The translations under genes were made by a program, and so were the position numbers. 64,000 bases of DNA, from positions 1,798,501-1,862,500 of the forward strand of contig JAPWJW010000003.1 in the NCBI GenBank assembly GCA_028283825.1, given 5' to 3'. This DNA comes from Azospirillaceae bacterium (GTDB lineage: Bacteria > Pseudomonadota > Alphaproteobacteria > Azospirillales > Azospirillaceae). The notes beneath the pieces are model-generated. The model was not told where the DNA came from. It did not search any database and saw only the letters and a program-made list of their open reading frames with translations. Positions 53,322 through 63,020 of this stretch are shown one piece after another (position 1 is the first letter of the stretch; each line of letters starts with the position of its first letter).

Positions 53322-55886
53322 ATGACCATGATCGACGACCTGAAACTGGCGGCGCGGCTGGCGCGGCGCGAACTGCGCGGCGGCATCCGGGGCTTTCGCA
53401 TCTTCCTGCTGTGCCTGGCCCTGGGCGTGGGCGCCATCGCCACCGTGCAGTCGGTGGCGGGCGGCATCCAGCGGTCCCTGACCCAGGACGGCCGCGCCAT
53501 CCTGGGCGGCGACGCCTCCGTCCGTGTGCTGTACCGGGAAGCGACGCCGGAACAGCGGCAGTGGCTGGACGGCCAGGGTACGGTGGCGGTGACGGCCGAC
53601 ATGCGCGCCATGACGCACAAGGTCTCCGGCGACGCGGCCAATGCCGACGCCGACCTGGGCGCCTCCGGCCTGGTGGAATTGAAGGCGGTGGACGGGCGTT
53701 ATCCCCTGTACGGCCAATTGACCCTGACCGACGGCGCCACCAACGGGCAAGCCCGCCTGGCGCCGCGTGACGGCGTCTATGGCGCCCTGATCGACGACAC
53801 GCTGGCCGCCCGCCTGTCCTTGAAGCCGGGCGACCGGGTGGCGGTGGGCGACATCGCGGCGGAGGTACGCGGCATCATCGATCATGAACCGGACAAGGCC
53901 GGTTCCGGCGGCTTCGCCATCGGCCCGCGCCTGATGGTATCGCTGGACGCCCTGCCGGCCAGCGGCCTGGTGCGGCCGGGCAGCCTGATCAACTGGTCCT
54001 ACCAGCTGCGCCTGCCGCCGGACACGGACTCGACCGCCTGGGTCAAGACGGCGGACAAGGCCTTCCCCGACGCCGGCTGGCGGGTGCGCGACTTCCATAA
54101 CGCCGCCCCGCAGCTGACCCGTTTCATCGACCGGCTGGCGCAGTTCCTGACGTTGGTGGGGCTGACCGCCCTGCTGGTGGGCGGGGTGGGCGTGGGCAAC
54201 GCCGTGCGCAGCCACATGGACGCCAGCACCGCCTCCATCGCCACGCTGAAGTGTTTGGGCGCCCCCGCCCGCCTGATCTTCCAGCTGTACCTGCTGCAAA
54301 TCCTGGCGCTGGCGGGCCTGGGCATCGTGGCCGGGCTGGTGCTGGGCACCGTGCTGCCGCTGACGGCGGGGCATCTGCTGGCCGGCCTGCTGCCCATCAC
54401 GGCGGAGATCGGGGTCTACCCCGGCCGGCTGGCGCTGGCCGGCCTGTTCGGCCTGATGACGGCGCTGCTGTTCTCGCTCTGGCCCTTGGGCCAGGCGCAG
54501 GGCGTGCCGGCCGCCCGCCTGTTCCGGGAGGGGTCGGCCGGGCGTCGGGGCCGCCCCCCCGCCTTCCTGCTGGCCTTCCTGGTGTGGCTGGCATTGGCCC
54601 TGGGTGCCTTGGCGGTGTTGACCTCCGTCGACCAGAAGCTGGCGGCGTTCTTCGTGGTGGGTGCCGCGGCCACCCTGCTGTTGTTCCTGGGTGCGGGCAC
54701 CGGCCTGACGCGGCTGGCCCGCCTGCTGCCCCGCCCGCGCCGGCCGGCGCTGCGCCTGGCGCTGACCAACCTGCACCGGCCGGGCAATTTGTCGGGCATG
54801 GTGGTGCTGTCCCTGGGCTTGGGGCTCACCGTGCTGGTGGCCGTGGCCCTGATCGAGGGCAACTTCCGCCGCGAGGTGGGTGAGTCCCTGCCCGCCAACG
54901 CCCCCAGCTTCTTCTTCGTCGATATCCAGCCCGACCAGCTGGACGCCTTCCGCCAGACGGTGATGGCGGTGCCGGGCGCCAGCGACCTGGAAACCACCCC
55001 GTCCTTGCGCGGCACCGTCGTGCGGGTGGACGGCAAGCCGGCGCAGGACATGGTGCACGACCCCGACAAGAAATGGGTGGTGAACGGCGACCGCGGCGTC
55101 ACCTACCAGGCGGTCGCCCCCGCCGGCGACAAGGTGATGGCCGGCGCCTGGTGGCCAGCCGACTACAGCGGTCCGCCGAAGCTGGCCATTTCCAAGGATG
55201 TGGCGCAGGCCTTCGGCATCGGCCCCGGCGCCCACATCACCCTGTCCATCCTGGGGCGGGAGATCGAGGCCGAGGTGGCGGTGGTCCGCGACCTGGACTT
55301 CACCACCCTGGGCATCAACTTCACCCTGGTGCTGAGCCCCGGCGTGCTGGAACACGCGCCGCAGACCTACTTGGCCACCGTGCGGGCGCCGGCGGCATCC
55401 GAGGCCACCATCCAGCGCGCCGTCGTCAAGGCCTTCCCCAACGTCACCGCCATCCGGGTGAAGGAGGCGCTGTCCACCGTCGCCGTCATCATCGCCAACA
55501 TCGGCATGGCGGTGCGGGTGGTGGCGGCCGTGTCGCTGGTGGCGGGCACCCTGGTGCTGGCCGGGGCCATCGCCGCCGGCCACCGCCGCCGTGTCTATGA
55601 CGCCGTGGTGCTGAAGGTGCTGGGCGCCACCCGGTCCACCATCCTGCGCACCTTCCTGGTGGAATACGGCGCCCTGGGCCTGGTCACCGCCCTGATCGCC
55701 GGCGCCCTGGGCACCCTGACCGCCTGGGCCGTCCTGACCCAGGTGATGCACATGAAGTGGGTGTTCCTGCCGGAAACCCTGGTGCTGACCTCATTGATCA
55801 GCACCGCCATCACCCTGGCCCTGGGCCTGGTCGCCACCTGGCGCGCCCTGGGCCAGCCGGCCGCACCGTTGCTGCGGGAGGAGTGA
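53322..55886 (+). CDS. FtsX-like ABC transporter permease (YbbP-like)
   Basis: 854 aa from the ATG at 53322, with GAGG nine bases upstream. The layout is one membrane helix (FRIFLLCLALGVGAIATVQS), a large periplasmic domain, three helices (FtsX domain 1, LVGLTALLVGGVGVGN), further helices in the middle, a second periplasmic domain and a C-terminal FtsX domain (VVAAVSLVAGTLVLAGAIAA). The role is probably mechanotransmission or lipid/lipoprotein movement. YbbAP has been linked to TesA in other species. Confidence 0.92.
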   Translation: MTMIDDLKLAARLARRELRGGIRGFRIFLLCLALGVGAIATVQSVAGGIQRSLTQDGRAILGGDASVRVLYREATPEQRQWLDGQGTVAVTADMRAMTHKVSGDAANADADLGASGLVELKAVDGRYPLYGQLTLTDGATNGQARLAPRDGVYGALIDDTLAARLSLKPGDRVAVGDIAAEVRGIIDHEPDKAGSGGFAIGPRLMVSLDALPASGLVRPGSLINWSYQLRLPPDTDSTAWVKTADKAFPDAGWRVRDFHNAAPQLTRFIDRLAQFLTLVGLTALLVGGVGVGNAVRSHMDASTASIATLKCLGAPARLIFQLYLLQILALAGLGIVAGLVLGTVLPLTAGHLLAGLLPITAEIGVYPGRLALAGLFGLMTALLFSLWPLGQAQGVPAARLFREGSAGRRGRPPAFLLAFLVWLALALGALAVLTSVDQKLAAFFVVGAAATLLLFLGAGTGLTRLARLLPRPRRPALRLALTNLHRPGNLSGMVVLSLGLGLTVLVAVALIEGNFRREVGESLPANAPSFFFVDIQPDQLDAFRQTVMAVPGASDLETTPSLRGTVVRVDGKPAQDMVHDPDKKWVVNGDRGVTYQAVAPAGDKVMAGAWWPADYSGPPKLAISKDVAQAFGIGPGAHITLSILGREIEAEVAVVRDLDFTTLGINFTLVLSPGVLEHAPQTYLATVRAPAASEATIQRAVVKAFPNVTAIRVKEALSTVAVIIANIGMAVRVVAAVSLVAGTLVLAGAIAAGHRRRVYDAVVLKVLGATRSTILRTFLVEYGALGLVTALIAGALGTLTAWAVLTQVMHMKWVFLPETLVLTSLISTAITLALGLVATWRALGQPAAPLLREE

Positions 55887-55924
55887 GGCTTTTGCGCCAT
55901 ACGGAATTGTAGTAACATTTCCGT

Positions 55925-56229
55925 ATGAGAATGCGGTTCGAATGGGATCCGGATAAGGCGACCAGCAATGTCCGCAAGCATGGCGTCGCCTTCAGCTTCG
56001 CTCTGCGTGTGTTCGCTGACCATTCGTACTCACCATTCAGGACCGTATCGAAGGCGGTGAACAACGCTGGCAGAGCCTAGGCGTGGTTAGAGATCATCTG
56101 CTGCTGATGGTGGTGCACACCATCCGGGACATTGATGAAAATGGCGAGACGATAGAAATCATCCGCGTCATTTCGGCCCGATCCGCCACCCCCAAGGAAA
56201 GGCGTCGCTATGAATACGAAGCTCGTTAG
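55925..56229 (+). pseudogene. brnT: BrnT toxin, frameshifted
   Basis: From the ATG at 55925 the product begins RFEWDPDKATSNVRKHGVAF, the BrnT N-terminus. It stops after 51 residues at 56080. From 56026 a second frame continues with VLTIQDRIEGGEQRWQSLGV, then LLMVVHTIRD and EIIRVISARSATPKERRRYE, ending at the TAG at 56227-56229. One missing base near 56020-56030 (for example a G in TCG-GTA) joins the parts into a full-length BrnT. The BrnT fold is a RelE-like ribonuclease. The antitoxin gene that follows is intact. Confidence 0.85.
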
Positions 56230-56524
56230 GATGGATATCGATTTGGAAAACCTTCCCCCGTTAACCGAGGAGGAAAAGGCCCAGCTCAAAGCCCTGGCGG
56301 AGCGGCCGGACAGCGAGATCGATTTCAGCGACATCCCTGAATTGACGGAAGCGTTCTGGAAGAACGCCGTGCGGGGCCGCTTCTACAAGCCGACCAAGAC
56401 ATCGACGACCGTGCGCATCGATTCCGATGTGCTGGCTTGGCTGCGGTCGGAAGGCAAAGGGTACCAGTCCCGCATCAACGCCATCCTGCGGCGGGAGATG
56501 CTGGCCTCACTCAAGGTGAAGTGA
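56210..56524 (+). CDS. brnA: BrnA antitoxin
   Basis: 104 aa from the ATG at 56210, which overlaps the end of brnT by 20 bases. The BrnA motif is LTEAFWKNAVRGRFYKPTKT, followed by the ribbon-helix-helix TTVRIDSDVLAWLRSEGKGY and RINAILRREML. Normally it binds BrnT and represses the shared promoter. Here its toxin is frameshifted, so it may only serve as an autorepressor or as a defence against incoming related toxins. Confidence 0.88.
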   Translation: MNTKLVRMDIDLENLPPLTEEEKAQLKALAERPDSEIDFSDIPELTEAFWKNAVRGRFYKPTKTSTTVRIDSDVLAWLRSEGKGYQSRINAILRREMLASLKVK

Positions 56525-56543
56525 GGCCAGCGCCGACGTTCCC

Positions 56544-57587
56544 CTACGCCCCCGGCACGCCGCGGCTGGTGGAGTATTCGAAGTGCAGCGCTTCGCCCGG
56601 GTGGACCAGGGGGTGGATGGCGTGCACGGCCATGGCGGCCTCGGCGAAGCCGCACAGGATCAGCTTCACTTTACCCGGGTACGTGGCGATATCGCCGATG
56701 GCGAAGATGCCGGGCACGTTGGTGGCCATGGTGGCGGGGGTCACCGCCACGTGGTGGTGTTCCACGTTCAGGCCCCATTCGGCGATGGGGCCGAGGTCCA
56801 TCGCCAGGCCGAAGAAGGCCAGCAAAGCGTCGGCCGGCAGGGTCTTTTCCACGCCGTCCAGGGTCGCGACCTTCACGCCGGTCAACTGGCCGTCGGCGCC
56901 CTCAAGCCCCGCCAGCTGGTAGGGCACGACCATGTCGATGGCGCCGTCCTTGGCCAGTTGGTCCAGGCGGGCGGCACTTTCGGGGGCGGCGCGGAACTTG
57001 GCGCGGCGGTGCACCACCTGCACCCGGGCCGCCACCTCGGCCAGGGAGATGGCCCAATCGACGGCGCTGTCGCCACCGCCGGCGATGACCACGCGCTTGC
57101 CGGCGAAATCCTGGCGGCGGCGCACTAGGTAGTGCACCGACTTGCCCTCATAGTCCTCAAGCCCGTCCAGCGGCGGCTTGTTGGGGCCGAAGGCGCCACA
57201 GCCGGCGGCCACGATGACGGCGCGGGCATCGATGGTGGTGCCCTTGGATGTGCCCACCAGCCAGCGCCCATCGTCACTCTGGGTCAGGGTGGTGACCTGC
57301 TGGCCCAGGTGATAGTTGGGGTTGAAGGGGGCGGCCTGTTCGGCCAGCCGGTCGATCAGGGTGGCGGCCTCGATCGCGGGATAGCCGGGGATGTCGTAGA
57401 TGGGCTTTTCCGGGTACAGCGCCGTGCACTGGCCGCCCACCATGTCCAGGGCGTCCACCACGTGGCAGTCCAGCTTCAGCATGCCGCATTCGAAGATGGC
57501 GAACAGACCCACGGGGCCGGCGCCGATGATGCAGACGTCGGTGCGGTGGGTGCCGCCGGGGGCGATGGACTGCGAAGCGGTGGACAT
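56544..57587 (-). CDS. NADPH-dependent ferredoxin/flavodoxin reductase, thioredoxin-reductase-like (FNR2 type)
   Basis: 347 aa from the ATG at 57587 (CAGGAG upstream). FAD site CIIGAGPVGLFAIFECGM, NADPH site VVIAGGGDSAVDWAISL with the downstream HRRAKFR, and VPGIFAIGDIATYPGK are present. GGQCTALYPEKPIYDIPGYP is the family marker. It has no Cys-x-x-Cys redox motif, so it is not a true thioredoxin reductase but a ferredoxin-NADP reductase of the ONFR/TrxR-like class. It stands alone. Confidence 0.9.
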   Translation of the reverse strand: MSTASQSIAPGGTHRTDVCIIGAGPVGLFAIFECGMLKLDCHVVDALDMVGGQCTALYPEKPIYDIPGYPAIEAATLIDRLAEQAAPFNPNYHLGQQVTTLTQSDDGRWLVGTSKGTTIDARAVIVAAGCGAFGPNKPPLDGLEDYEGKSVHYLVRRRQDFAGKRVVIAGGGDSAVDWAISLAEVAARVQVVHRRAKFRAAPESAARLDQLAKDGAIDMVVPYQLAGLEGADGQLTGVKVATLDGVEKTLPADALLAFFGLAMDLGPIAEWGLNVEHHHVAVTPATMATNVPGIFAIGDIATYPGKVKLILCGFAEAAMAVHAIHPLVHPGEALHFEYSTSRGVPGA

Positions 57588-57754
57588 GATGGGTGCGAAC
57601 TCCTGAACGCGGGGCCGATGGCCGTTTCGGGTTGCTTTCATCACGCGATTTGATGCGCTAATCAACAGCCCAATTCGCAGACGCCGCCCGACGATGCTTG
57701 CCCGGCGCCCGTCCGGCGAAGCAGAATCCCGCACCGACCTTCGCCAGGATACCG

Positions 57755-58213
57755 ATGTCCCAGCCCCTGATCTTCACCCTGGATGACGAGGCGGCGACAG
57801 CCGCCCTGGCCGCCCGCCTGGGCCACCTGCTGGCGCCGGGCGACGTGGTGGCGCTGGGCGGCGATCTGGGTGCCGGCAAGTCCGCCTTCGCCCGTTTCCT
57901 GATCCGCAGCCTGGGCGACGCGGATGAAGAGGTCCCCAGCCCCACCTTCACCCTGGTGCAGACCTATGACCTGCCCGGCTTTCCCCTGTGGCACTTCGAC
58001 CTGTATCGCCTGACCGAACCGGACGAGGTGCTGGAACTGGGATGGGAGGAGGTGCGGCACGGGGGCGTGGCCCTGGTGGAATGGCCGGTGCGCCTGGGAT
58101 ATCTGCTGCCCACCGAGCGGCTGGACGTGGAATTGGCCGTCACCGGACCCGACAGCCGCCGCGCCACCCTGACCGGCCATAGCGGCTGGGCCCTGCGCCT
58201 GAAGGACCTGTGA
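57755..58213 (+). CDS. tsaE: tRNA threonylcarbamoyladenosine ATPase TsaE
   Basis: 152 aa from the ATG at 57755. Walker A is ALGGDLGAGKSAFARFLI; the following VPSPTFTLVQTYD and WHFDLYRL are the family's most conserved parts, and LVEWPVRLG holds the later motif. It supports TsaBCD in making t6A37 of tRNA. It leads the tsaE-amgK-murU-addB-addA operon, with overlaps or gaps of only a few bases throughout. Confidence 0.95.
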   Translation: MSQPLIFTLDDEAATAALAARLGHLLAPGDVVALGGDLGAGKSAFARFLIRSLGDADEEVPSPTFTLVQTYDLPGFPLWHFDLYRLTEPDEVLELGWEEVRHGGVALVEWPVRLGYLLPTERLDVELAVTGPDSRRATLTGHSGWALRLKDL

Positions 58214-59226
58214 TGCGGGACGCGCTGATCATCGCCTTCCTGGAAAAGGCCGGCTGGGCCGACGCCACCCGCCGGCCCATGGGCGCCGATTGGTCCGCCC
58301 GCCGCTATGAACGGCTCTCCCGGGACGGCGACAGCGCCATCCTGATGGACTGCGCGGACCCTGCCGCCGCGGCCCAGGTACCGCCCTTCGTGCGCATCGC
58401 CAAACTGCTGCGGGATGCCGACCTGTCGGCACCCGCCATCCTGGCCGGTGAGCCGGGGCATGGCCTGCTGCTGATCGAGGATTTCGGGGGCGAGGACTAC
58501 GCCCGCCTGCTGGATGCCGGTGTCGAGCCCTGGCTGCCGCTGTATGAGGCCGCGACCGATGTGCTGATCACCCTGCACCGGCGTTTCGACCCCGCCACGG
58601 CGCCCGATGTGCCGCGCTATGACGCCCGCCTGTTCCGCGACCAGGTGATGCTGTTCGCCGACGCCTTCGCCCCAGCCGTGCGCGGTGGCGCGCTGCCCAC
58701 CAGCGCCTGGGATGAGCTGGCGGCAGCGTGGGACGAAGTATTGCCGGCGGCACTCAGCCTGCCGGATACCCTGTTGCTGCGCGACTACCATCCCGGCAAC
58801 CTGATGCGCCTGGCCGGCCGCGACGGCGTCAATGCCTGCGGCCTGCTGGATTTCCAGGACGGCGGCCTTGGCCCGCGCGCCTATGACCTGGTGTCCCTGT
58901 TGCAGGACGCGCGGCGCGATGTGCCGGCGGACATCGCCGCCGCGATGACGGCGCGCTACCTGGCGGCCTTCCCCGGCATTGATGCCCAAGCCTTCGCGGC
59001 ATCGGCGTCCATCCTGGCGGCCCAGCGCCACGCCCGTATCCTGGGCCGGGTGGCGCAATTGGCCCAGGCCACGGCCGGCGCGCCGCAACTGTCCTTCCTG
59101 CCCCGGGTCTGGAGGCAGTTCGCCGACGCCATCCGCCACCCGGCACTGGCGCCTGTCGCCCATTGGGTGGAAATCCACCTGCCGCCTTCCGATCTGATCA
59201 CCGACACCATCGTCCGGAGTTTCTGA
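58210..59226 (+). CDS. amgK: anomeric sugar kinase AmgK (aminoglycoside phosphotransferase fold)
   Basis: 338 aa. Starts at the GTG 58210 (overlapping the tsaE stop) or the ATG at 58213. The kinase catalytic loop is LLLRDYHPGNLMRL, with the metal site in CGLLDFQDGGLGPRAYDL. GLLLIEDFGGEDYARLL is the N-lobe/hinge element. Beside murU it is best read as the N-acetylmuramate/N-acetylglucosamine 1-kinase of cell-wall recycling and not as a resistance enzyme. Confidence 0.9.
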   Translation: MMRDALIIAFLEKAGWADATRRPMGADWSARRYERLSRDGDSAILMDCADPAAAAQVPPFVRIAKLLRDADLSAPAILAGEPGHGLLLIEDFGGEDYARLLDAGVEPWLPLYEAATDVLITLHRRFDPATAPDVPRYDARLFRDQVMLFADAFAPAVRGGALPTSAWDELAAAWDEVLPAALSLPDTLLLRDYHPGNLMRLAGRDGVNACGLLDFQDGGLGPRAYDLVSLLQDARRDVPADIAAAMTARYLAAFPGIDAQAFAASASILAAQRHARILGRVAQLAQATAGAPQLSFLPRVWRQFADAIRHPALAPVAHWVEIHLPPSDLITDTIVRSF

Positions 59227-59230
59227 CGCG

Positions 59231-60001
59231 ATGACCGCCCCCGCCTATTCCGTACCCCATACCGCCATGGTGCTGGCCGCCGGCCTAGGCCTGCGCATGC
59301 GGCCCCTGACCCTGACGCGGCCCAAGCCCCTGGTGTCGGTGGGCGGCGCCCCCCTGCTGGACCACGCGCTGGACCGGCTGGCGGAAAGCGGCGTGGCCCG
59401 TGCGGTGGTCAACACCCATCACCTGGGCGCCATGATCGAAAGCCACCTGTCCGACCGGCAGGCGCCCGCCATCACCCTGTCGCCCGAGGCCGACCTGCTG
59501 GAAACCGGCGGCGGCGTGCGCCACGCCCTGCCCCATCTGGGCAGTGACCCCATCTATGTGGTGAACGCCGACATCCTGTGGCTGGACGGCCCCATTCCGG
59601 CGCTGAAGCGCCTGGCCGCCACCTGGGACCCGGCCATCATGGACGTGCTGTTGCTGATGATGCCGACGGTGGCCGCCGTGGGCTATGACGGCGCCGGCGA
59701 CTATCACATGGACGCCGACGGCCGCCTGCATTATCGGGCCGAGGGCGAACTGGCGCCCTTCGTCTTCGCCGGCGTCCACATCGTGAAGCCGGACCTGTAC
59801 CACGCCATCACCGAGAACCGTTTTTCCAACCTGAAGCTCTGGCAGCAGGCGGAGGAAGCGGGACGCCTGTACGGCATGCGCCATGACGGCGTGTGGTTCC
59901 ACGTCGGCACGCCCGAGGCGGTGGAGGAGGTCGACACCCTGCTGGGCCATCCCATCCTGCACGACGCCAAGCTGAGCCAGCCGCGCAAGGCGGAGCCCTG
60001 A
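59231..60001 (+). CDS. murU: N-acetylmuramate alpha-1-phosphate uridylyltransferase MurU
   Basis: 256 aa. The nucleotidyltransferase signature is AMVLAAGLGLRMRPLTLTRP with the Lys-Pro that follows, then LETGGGVRHALPHLG and VVNADILWLDG for the metal-binding Asp. WFHVGTPEAVEEVD is the end motif. With AmgK it converts recycled MurNAc to UDP-MurNAc, bypassing the fosfomycin-sensitive step. Confidence 0.92.
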   Translation: MTAPAYSVPHTAMVLAAGLGLRMRPLTLTRPKPLVSVGGAPLLDHALDRLAESGVARAVVNTHHLGAMIESHLSDRQAPAITLSPEADLLETGGGVRHALPHLGSDPIYVVNADILWLDGPIPALKRLAATWDPAIMDVLLLMMPTVAAVGYDGAGDYHMDADGRLHYRAEGELAPFVFAGVHIVKPDLYHAITENRFSNLKLWQQAEEAGRLYGMRHDGVWFHVGTPEAVEEVDTLLGHPILHDAKLSQPRKAEP

Positions 60002-60005
60002 GCCC

Positions 60006-63000
60006 ATGAGTGCTGCCAGCGGCACCGTCTACACCATCGCCCCGGGCCTGCCCTTCGTGGACGCGCTGGCGGCCGGCATCCTGGCCCAGGTGGGCGAGGA
60101 TCCGCTGGCCCTGTCACGGGTGACGGTACTGCTGCCCACGGTGCGCGCCGTGCGGGCGCTGCGCGAGGCGTTCCTGCGCCTGTCGCGCGGCCGGTCCATC
60201 CTGCTGCCCCGCCTGTCGCCGCTGGGTGACGTGGACACGGATGAGGTGGTGTTCACGCAAGGCGGCGCCGATCTGGACCAGGCGGTGCCGGCGCTGCGCC
60301 GGCAATTGCTGCTGGCCCGCCTGGTGATGCGGGCCCCCGACCTGGCGGCCACGGCGGCCCAGGCCACGCGCCTGGCGGCCGAACTGGCCAGCCTGCTGGA
60401 CGAGGTGCAGACGGAGGGGTGTTCCTTCGGCGATCTGGCCCGCCTGGTGCCGGACGACTATGCCCAGCACTGGCAGGTGACGCTGAAGTTCCTGGAGATC
60501 ATCACCCAGCATTGGCCGGCCCTGCTGGCCGACGAGGGCGGCGTGGACCCGGCGCGGGAACGGGAACAGCGCCTGAAGGCCCTGGCCGAGACCTGGACGG
60601 CCAAGCCGCCCCCCGGCCCCGTCATCGCTGCCGGTTCCACCGGCAGCATCCCCGCCACCGCCGACCTGCTGGCCGTGGTGGCCCGCCTGCCCCAGGGCGC
60701 AGTGGTCCTGCCCGGCCTGGACCTGGAGTGCGACGCCGCCACCTGGCAGGAACTGGACGAGGCCCATCCGCAATCCGGACTGAAGCGACTGCTGGACCGG
60801 CTGAAGGTGGAGCGGGCCGATGTGCGCCCCTGGCCCCTGCCCGCCGAATTGCCGGCCTCGCTGGACGCGGGGCGGCGCAGCCACCCCGCCCGCGCCCGCC
60901 TGATCGCCGAGGCCCTGCGCCCCGCCGGCACCACCGAGGCCTGGCAGGATCTGCCTGGTGGTCCCCTGGCCACCCAGGCGACCGAGGCCCTGGCCGGCCT
61001 GTCCCGCCTGGACGCCGCCACCCCGCAGGAGGAAGCGTCCGCCATCGCCCTGATGATGCGGGAGGTGCTGGAGACCGACGGGCGCACGGCGGCGCTGGTG
61101 ACGGCCGACCGCGACCTGGCCCGCCGCGTGGCCCTAGCCCTGAAGCGCTGGGACATCGCGGTCAACGACAGCGCCGGCCGGCCGCTGACGCAAAGCCCGG
61201 TGGGCAGCTATCTGCGCCTGCTGGCCGACTGGGCGGCCGACGCCACGCCGCTGGCCCTGCTGGCCCTGCTGAAGCACCCGCTGGCGGCCGGCAGGCAGAA
61301 CGCCATCCACTTCCGCACCCAGGTGCGCGACCTGGAACGCGCCGTGCTGCGTGGCCCCCGGCCGGCCGACGGCTTCGACGGCCTGCGCCTGGCCTTGTCG
61401 CAGGCCGAGCCCCGGCGCTTCGACGCCTATGGCGATCCGGATTCCCATCGCGCCCGCCTGACGCAGTTCGTGGACCATCTGGAAGGGCTGCTGCGTCCCC
61501 TGCTGGCCGCCATGATGGGAGCCGCCCGTCCCCTGACCGACTGGCTGGACCTGCACATGCGCACGGCCGAGGCCCTGGCCGCCAGCGATGAGGTCAAGGG
61601 CGCCGACCGCCTGTGGCGCCAGGACGATGGTGAGGCGGCCGCCGCTTTCGTGGATGAGGTGATGGACGCCGGCCACGACTTCCCCGAATTGGGCGGCCCC
61701 GACTATGCCGGCGTGATCAGCGCCCTGATGGTGGGCCGCGCCGTGCGCCCGCGCTATGGCCTGCACCCGCGCCTGTACATCCTGGGCCTGCTGGAGGCGC
61801 GGCTACAGCAGTTCGACGTCATGATCCTGGGGGGACTGAACGAGGGCACCTGGCCGCCCCAGGCCAAGGCCGACCCCTGGCTGTCCCGTCCCATGCGGGA
61901 GCGTTTCGGCCTGCCCACCCCGGAACGCCATCTGGGCCAGACGGCGCACGACTTCGCCCAGGCCGCCGGCGCCCCCACCGTCATCCTGACCCGGTCGGAA
62001 CGGGTGGAGGGCACGCCCACCGTGCCGTCGCGCTGGCTGTTGCGGCTGGACACGGTGCTGAAGGCGCTGGGCCGCCCCCGCGCGCTCAACGCCGGCATGG
62101 GTCGCTGGACCGCCTGGGCCGACGGCATGGACACGCCCGCCGCCGTGCGTCCCTGTGCTGCCCCCGAACCGCGCCCGCCGGTGGAGGCGCGCCCCCGCCG
62201 CCTGTCGGTCACCCAGGTGGAGACCTGGATGCGTGACCCGTACGCGCTATACGCCCGCCATGTCCTGAAGCTGGACGCGCTGGAACCGCTGGACGCCGAT
62301 CCGGGCGCGGCCGAGCGCGGCACCCTGATCCACGATGCCCTGGACGCTTTCGTGAAGGCCTATCCCGGCACACTGCTGCCGGAGGACGCGCTGGCGCAGC
62401 TGACCCGCTTCGGCCGCCAGTTCTTCGCGAAGTACAGCGGCCAGCCCACCCTGGAAACCTTCTGGTGGCCCCGGTTCGAGCGCATCGCCGCCTGGTTCAT
62501 CGCCCTGGAGCGCGACCGCCGGGCCGGCGGCATCCAACCCCTGGCGACCGAGGCGCGGGGCAGCCTGATGGTGGAGGCGGCGTACAAGCCGTTCGAGGTC
62601 ATCGCCAAGGCCGACCGCATCGACCGCCTGCCCGACGGATCCATCGCCCTGATCGACTACAAGACCGGCATGCCGCCGCGTGCGAAAGAAGTGGAGCTGG
62701 GTTTTGCCCCGCAATTGCCGCTGGAAACCGCCATCGCCCTGGGCAGCGGTTTCGGTTTCCGCGCCGAGGCGGTGGAGCAACTGGCGTTCTGGCGCCTGAC
62801 GGGCGGGGAACCCGCCGGCCAGGTGGTGGCGTTGAAGCTGGACCCCGGCCAGTTGGCGGCCGAAGCGGTGGAGGGCTTGCGCCAGTTGATCGACCTGTTC
62901 GACCAGCCATCCACCCCCTACCGATCGCAGCCCCGGCCGGGCATGGCGCCGCGCTATTCCGATTACCTGCACCTGGCGCGGGTGGCGGAATGGTCGGTGG

Positions 63001-63020
63001 GTGATGGGGGTGAGGCATGA
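60006..63020 (+). CDS. addB: double-strand break repair protein AddB
   Basis: 1004 aa, as expected for the alphaproteobacterial form. The helicase-like N-terminal region has a degenerate P-loop (VTVLLPTVRAVRALREAFLR). VMILGGLNEGTWPPQAKADP and LSRPMRERFGLPTPERHLGQ are the AddB middle motifs. The C-terminal PD-(D/E)xK nuclease is GTLIHDALDAF then AKADRIDRLPDGSIALIDYK. AddAB resects double-strand ends for RecA. The stop overlaps the addA start by 4 bases. Confidence 0.95.
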   Translation: MSAASGTVYTIAPGLPFVDALAAGILAQVGEDPLALSRVTVLLPTVRAVRALREAFLRLSRGRSILLPRLSPLGDVDTDEVVFTQGGADLDQAVPALRRQLLLARLVMRAPDLAATAAQATRLAAELASLLDEVQTEGCSFGDLARLVPDDYAQHWQVTLKFLEIITQHWPALLADEGGVDPAREREQRLKALAETWTAKPPPGPVIAAGSTGSIPATADLLAVVARLPQGAVVLPGLDLECDAATWQELDEAHPQSGLKRLLDRLKVERADVRPWPLPAELPASLDAGRRSHPARARLIAEALRPAGTTEAWQDLPGGPLATQATEALAGLSRLDAATPQEEASAIALMMREVLETDGRTAALVTADRDLARRVALALKRWDIAVNDSAGRPLTQSPVGSYLRLLADWAADATPLALLALLKHPLAAGRQNAIHFRTQVRDLERAVLRGPRPADGFDGLRLALSQAEPRRFDAYGDPDSHRARLTQFVDHLEGLLRPLLAAMMGAARPLTDWLDLHMRTAEALAASDEVKGADRLWRQDDGEAAAAFVDEVMDAGHDFPELGGPDYAGVISALMVGRAVRPRYGLHPRLYILGLLEARLQQFDVMILGGLNEGTWPPQAKADPWLSRPMRERFGLPTPERHLGQTAHDFAQAAGAPTVILTRSERVEGTPTVPSRWLLRLDTVLKALGRPRALNAGMGRWTAWADGMDTPAAVRPCAAPEPRPPVEARPRRLSVTQVETWMRDPYALYARHVLKLDALEPLDADPGAAERGTLIHDALDAFVKAYPGTLLPEDALAQLTRFGRQFFAKYSGQPTLETFWWPRFERIAAWFIALERDRRAGGIQPLATEARGSLMVEAAYKPFEVIAKADRIDRLPDGSIALIDYKTGMPPRAKEVELGFAPQLPLETAIALGSGFGFRAEAVEQLAFWRLTGGEPAGQVVALKLDPGQLAAEAVEGLRQLIDLFDQPSTPYRSQPRPGMAPRYSDYLHLARVAEWSVGDGGEA

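Noticed and set aside
53010-55751. 913-codon open frame opposite the YbbA/YbbP genes
   Set aside because: High GC leaves the opposite strand open; the composition is His/Gln/Gly-rich and the plus strand encodes clear ABC transporter proteins.
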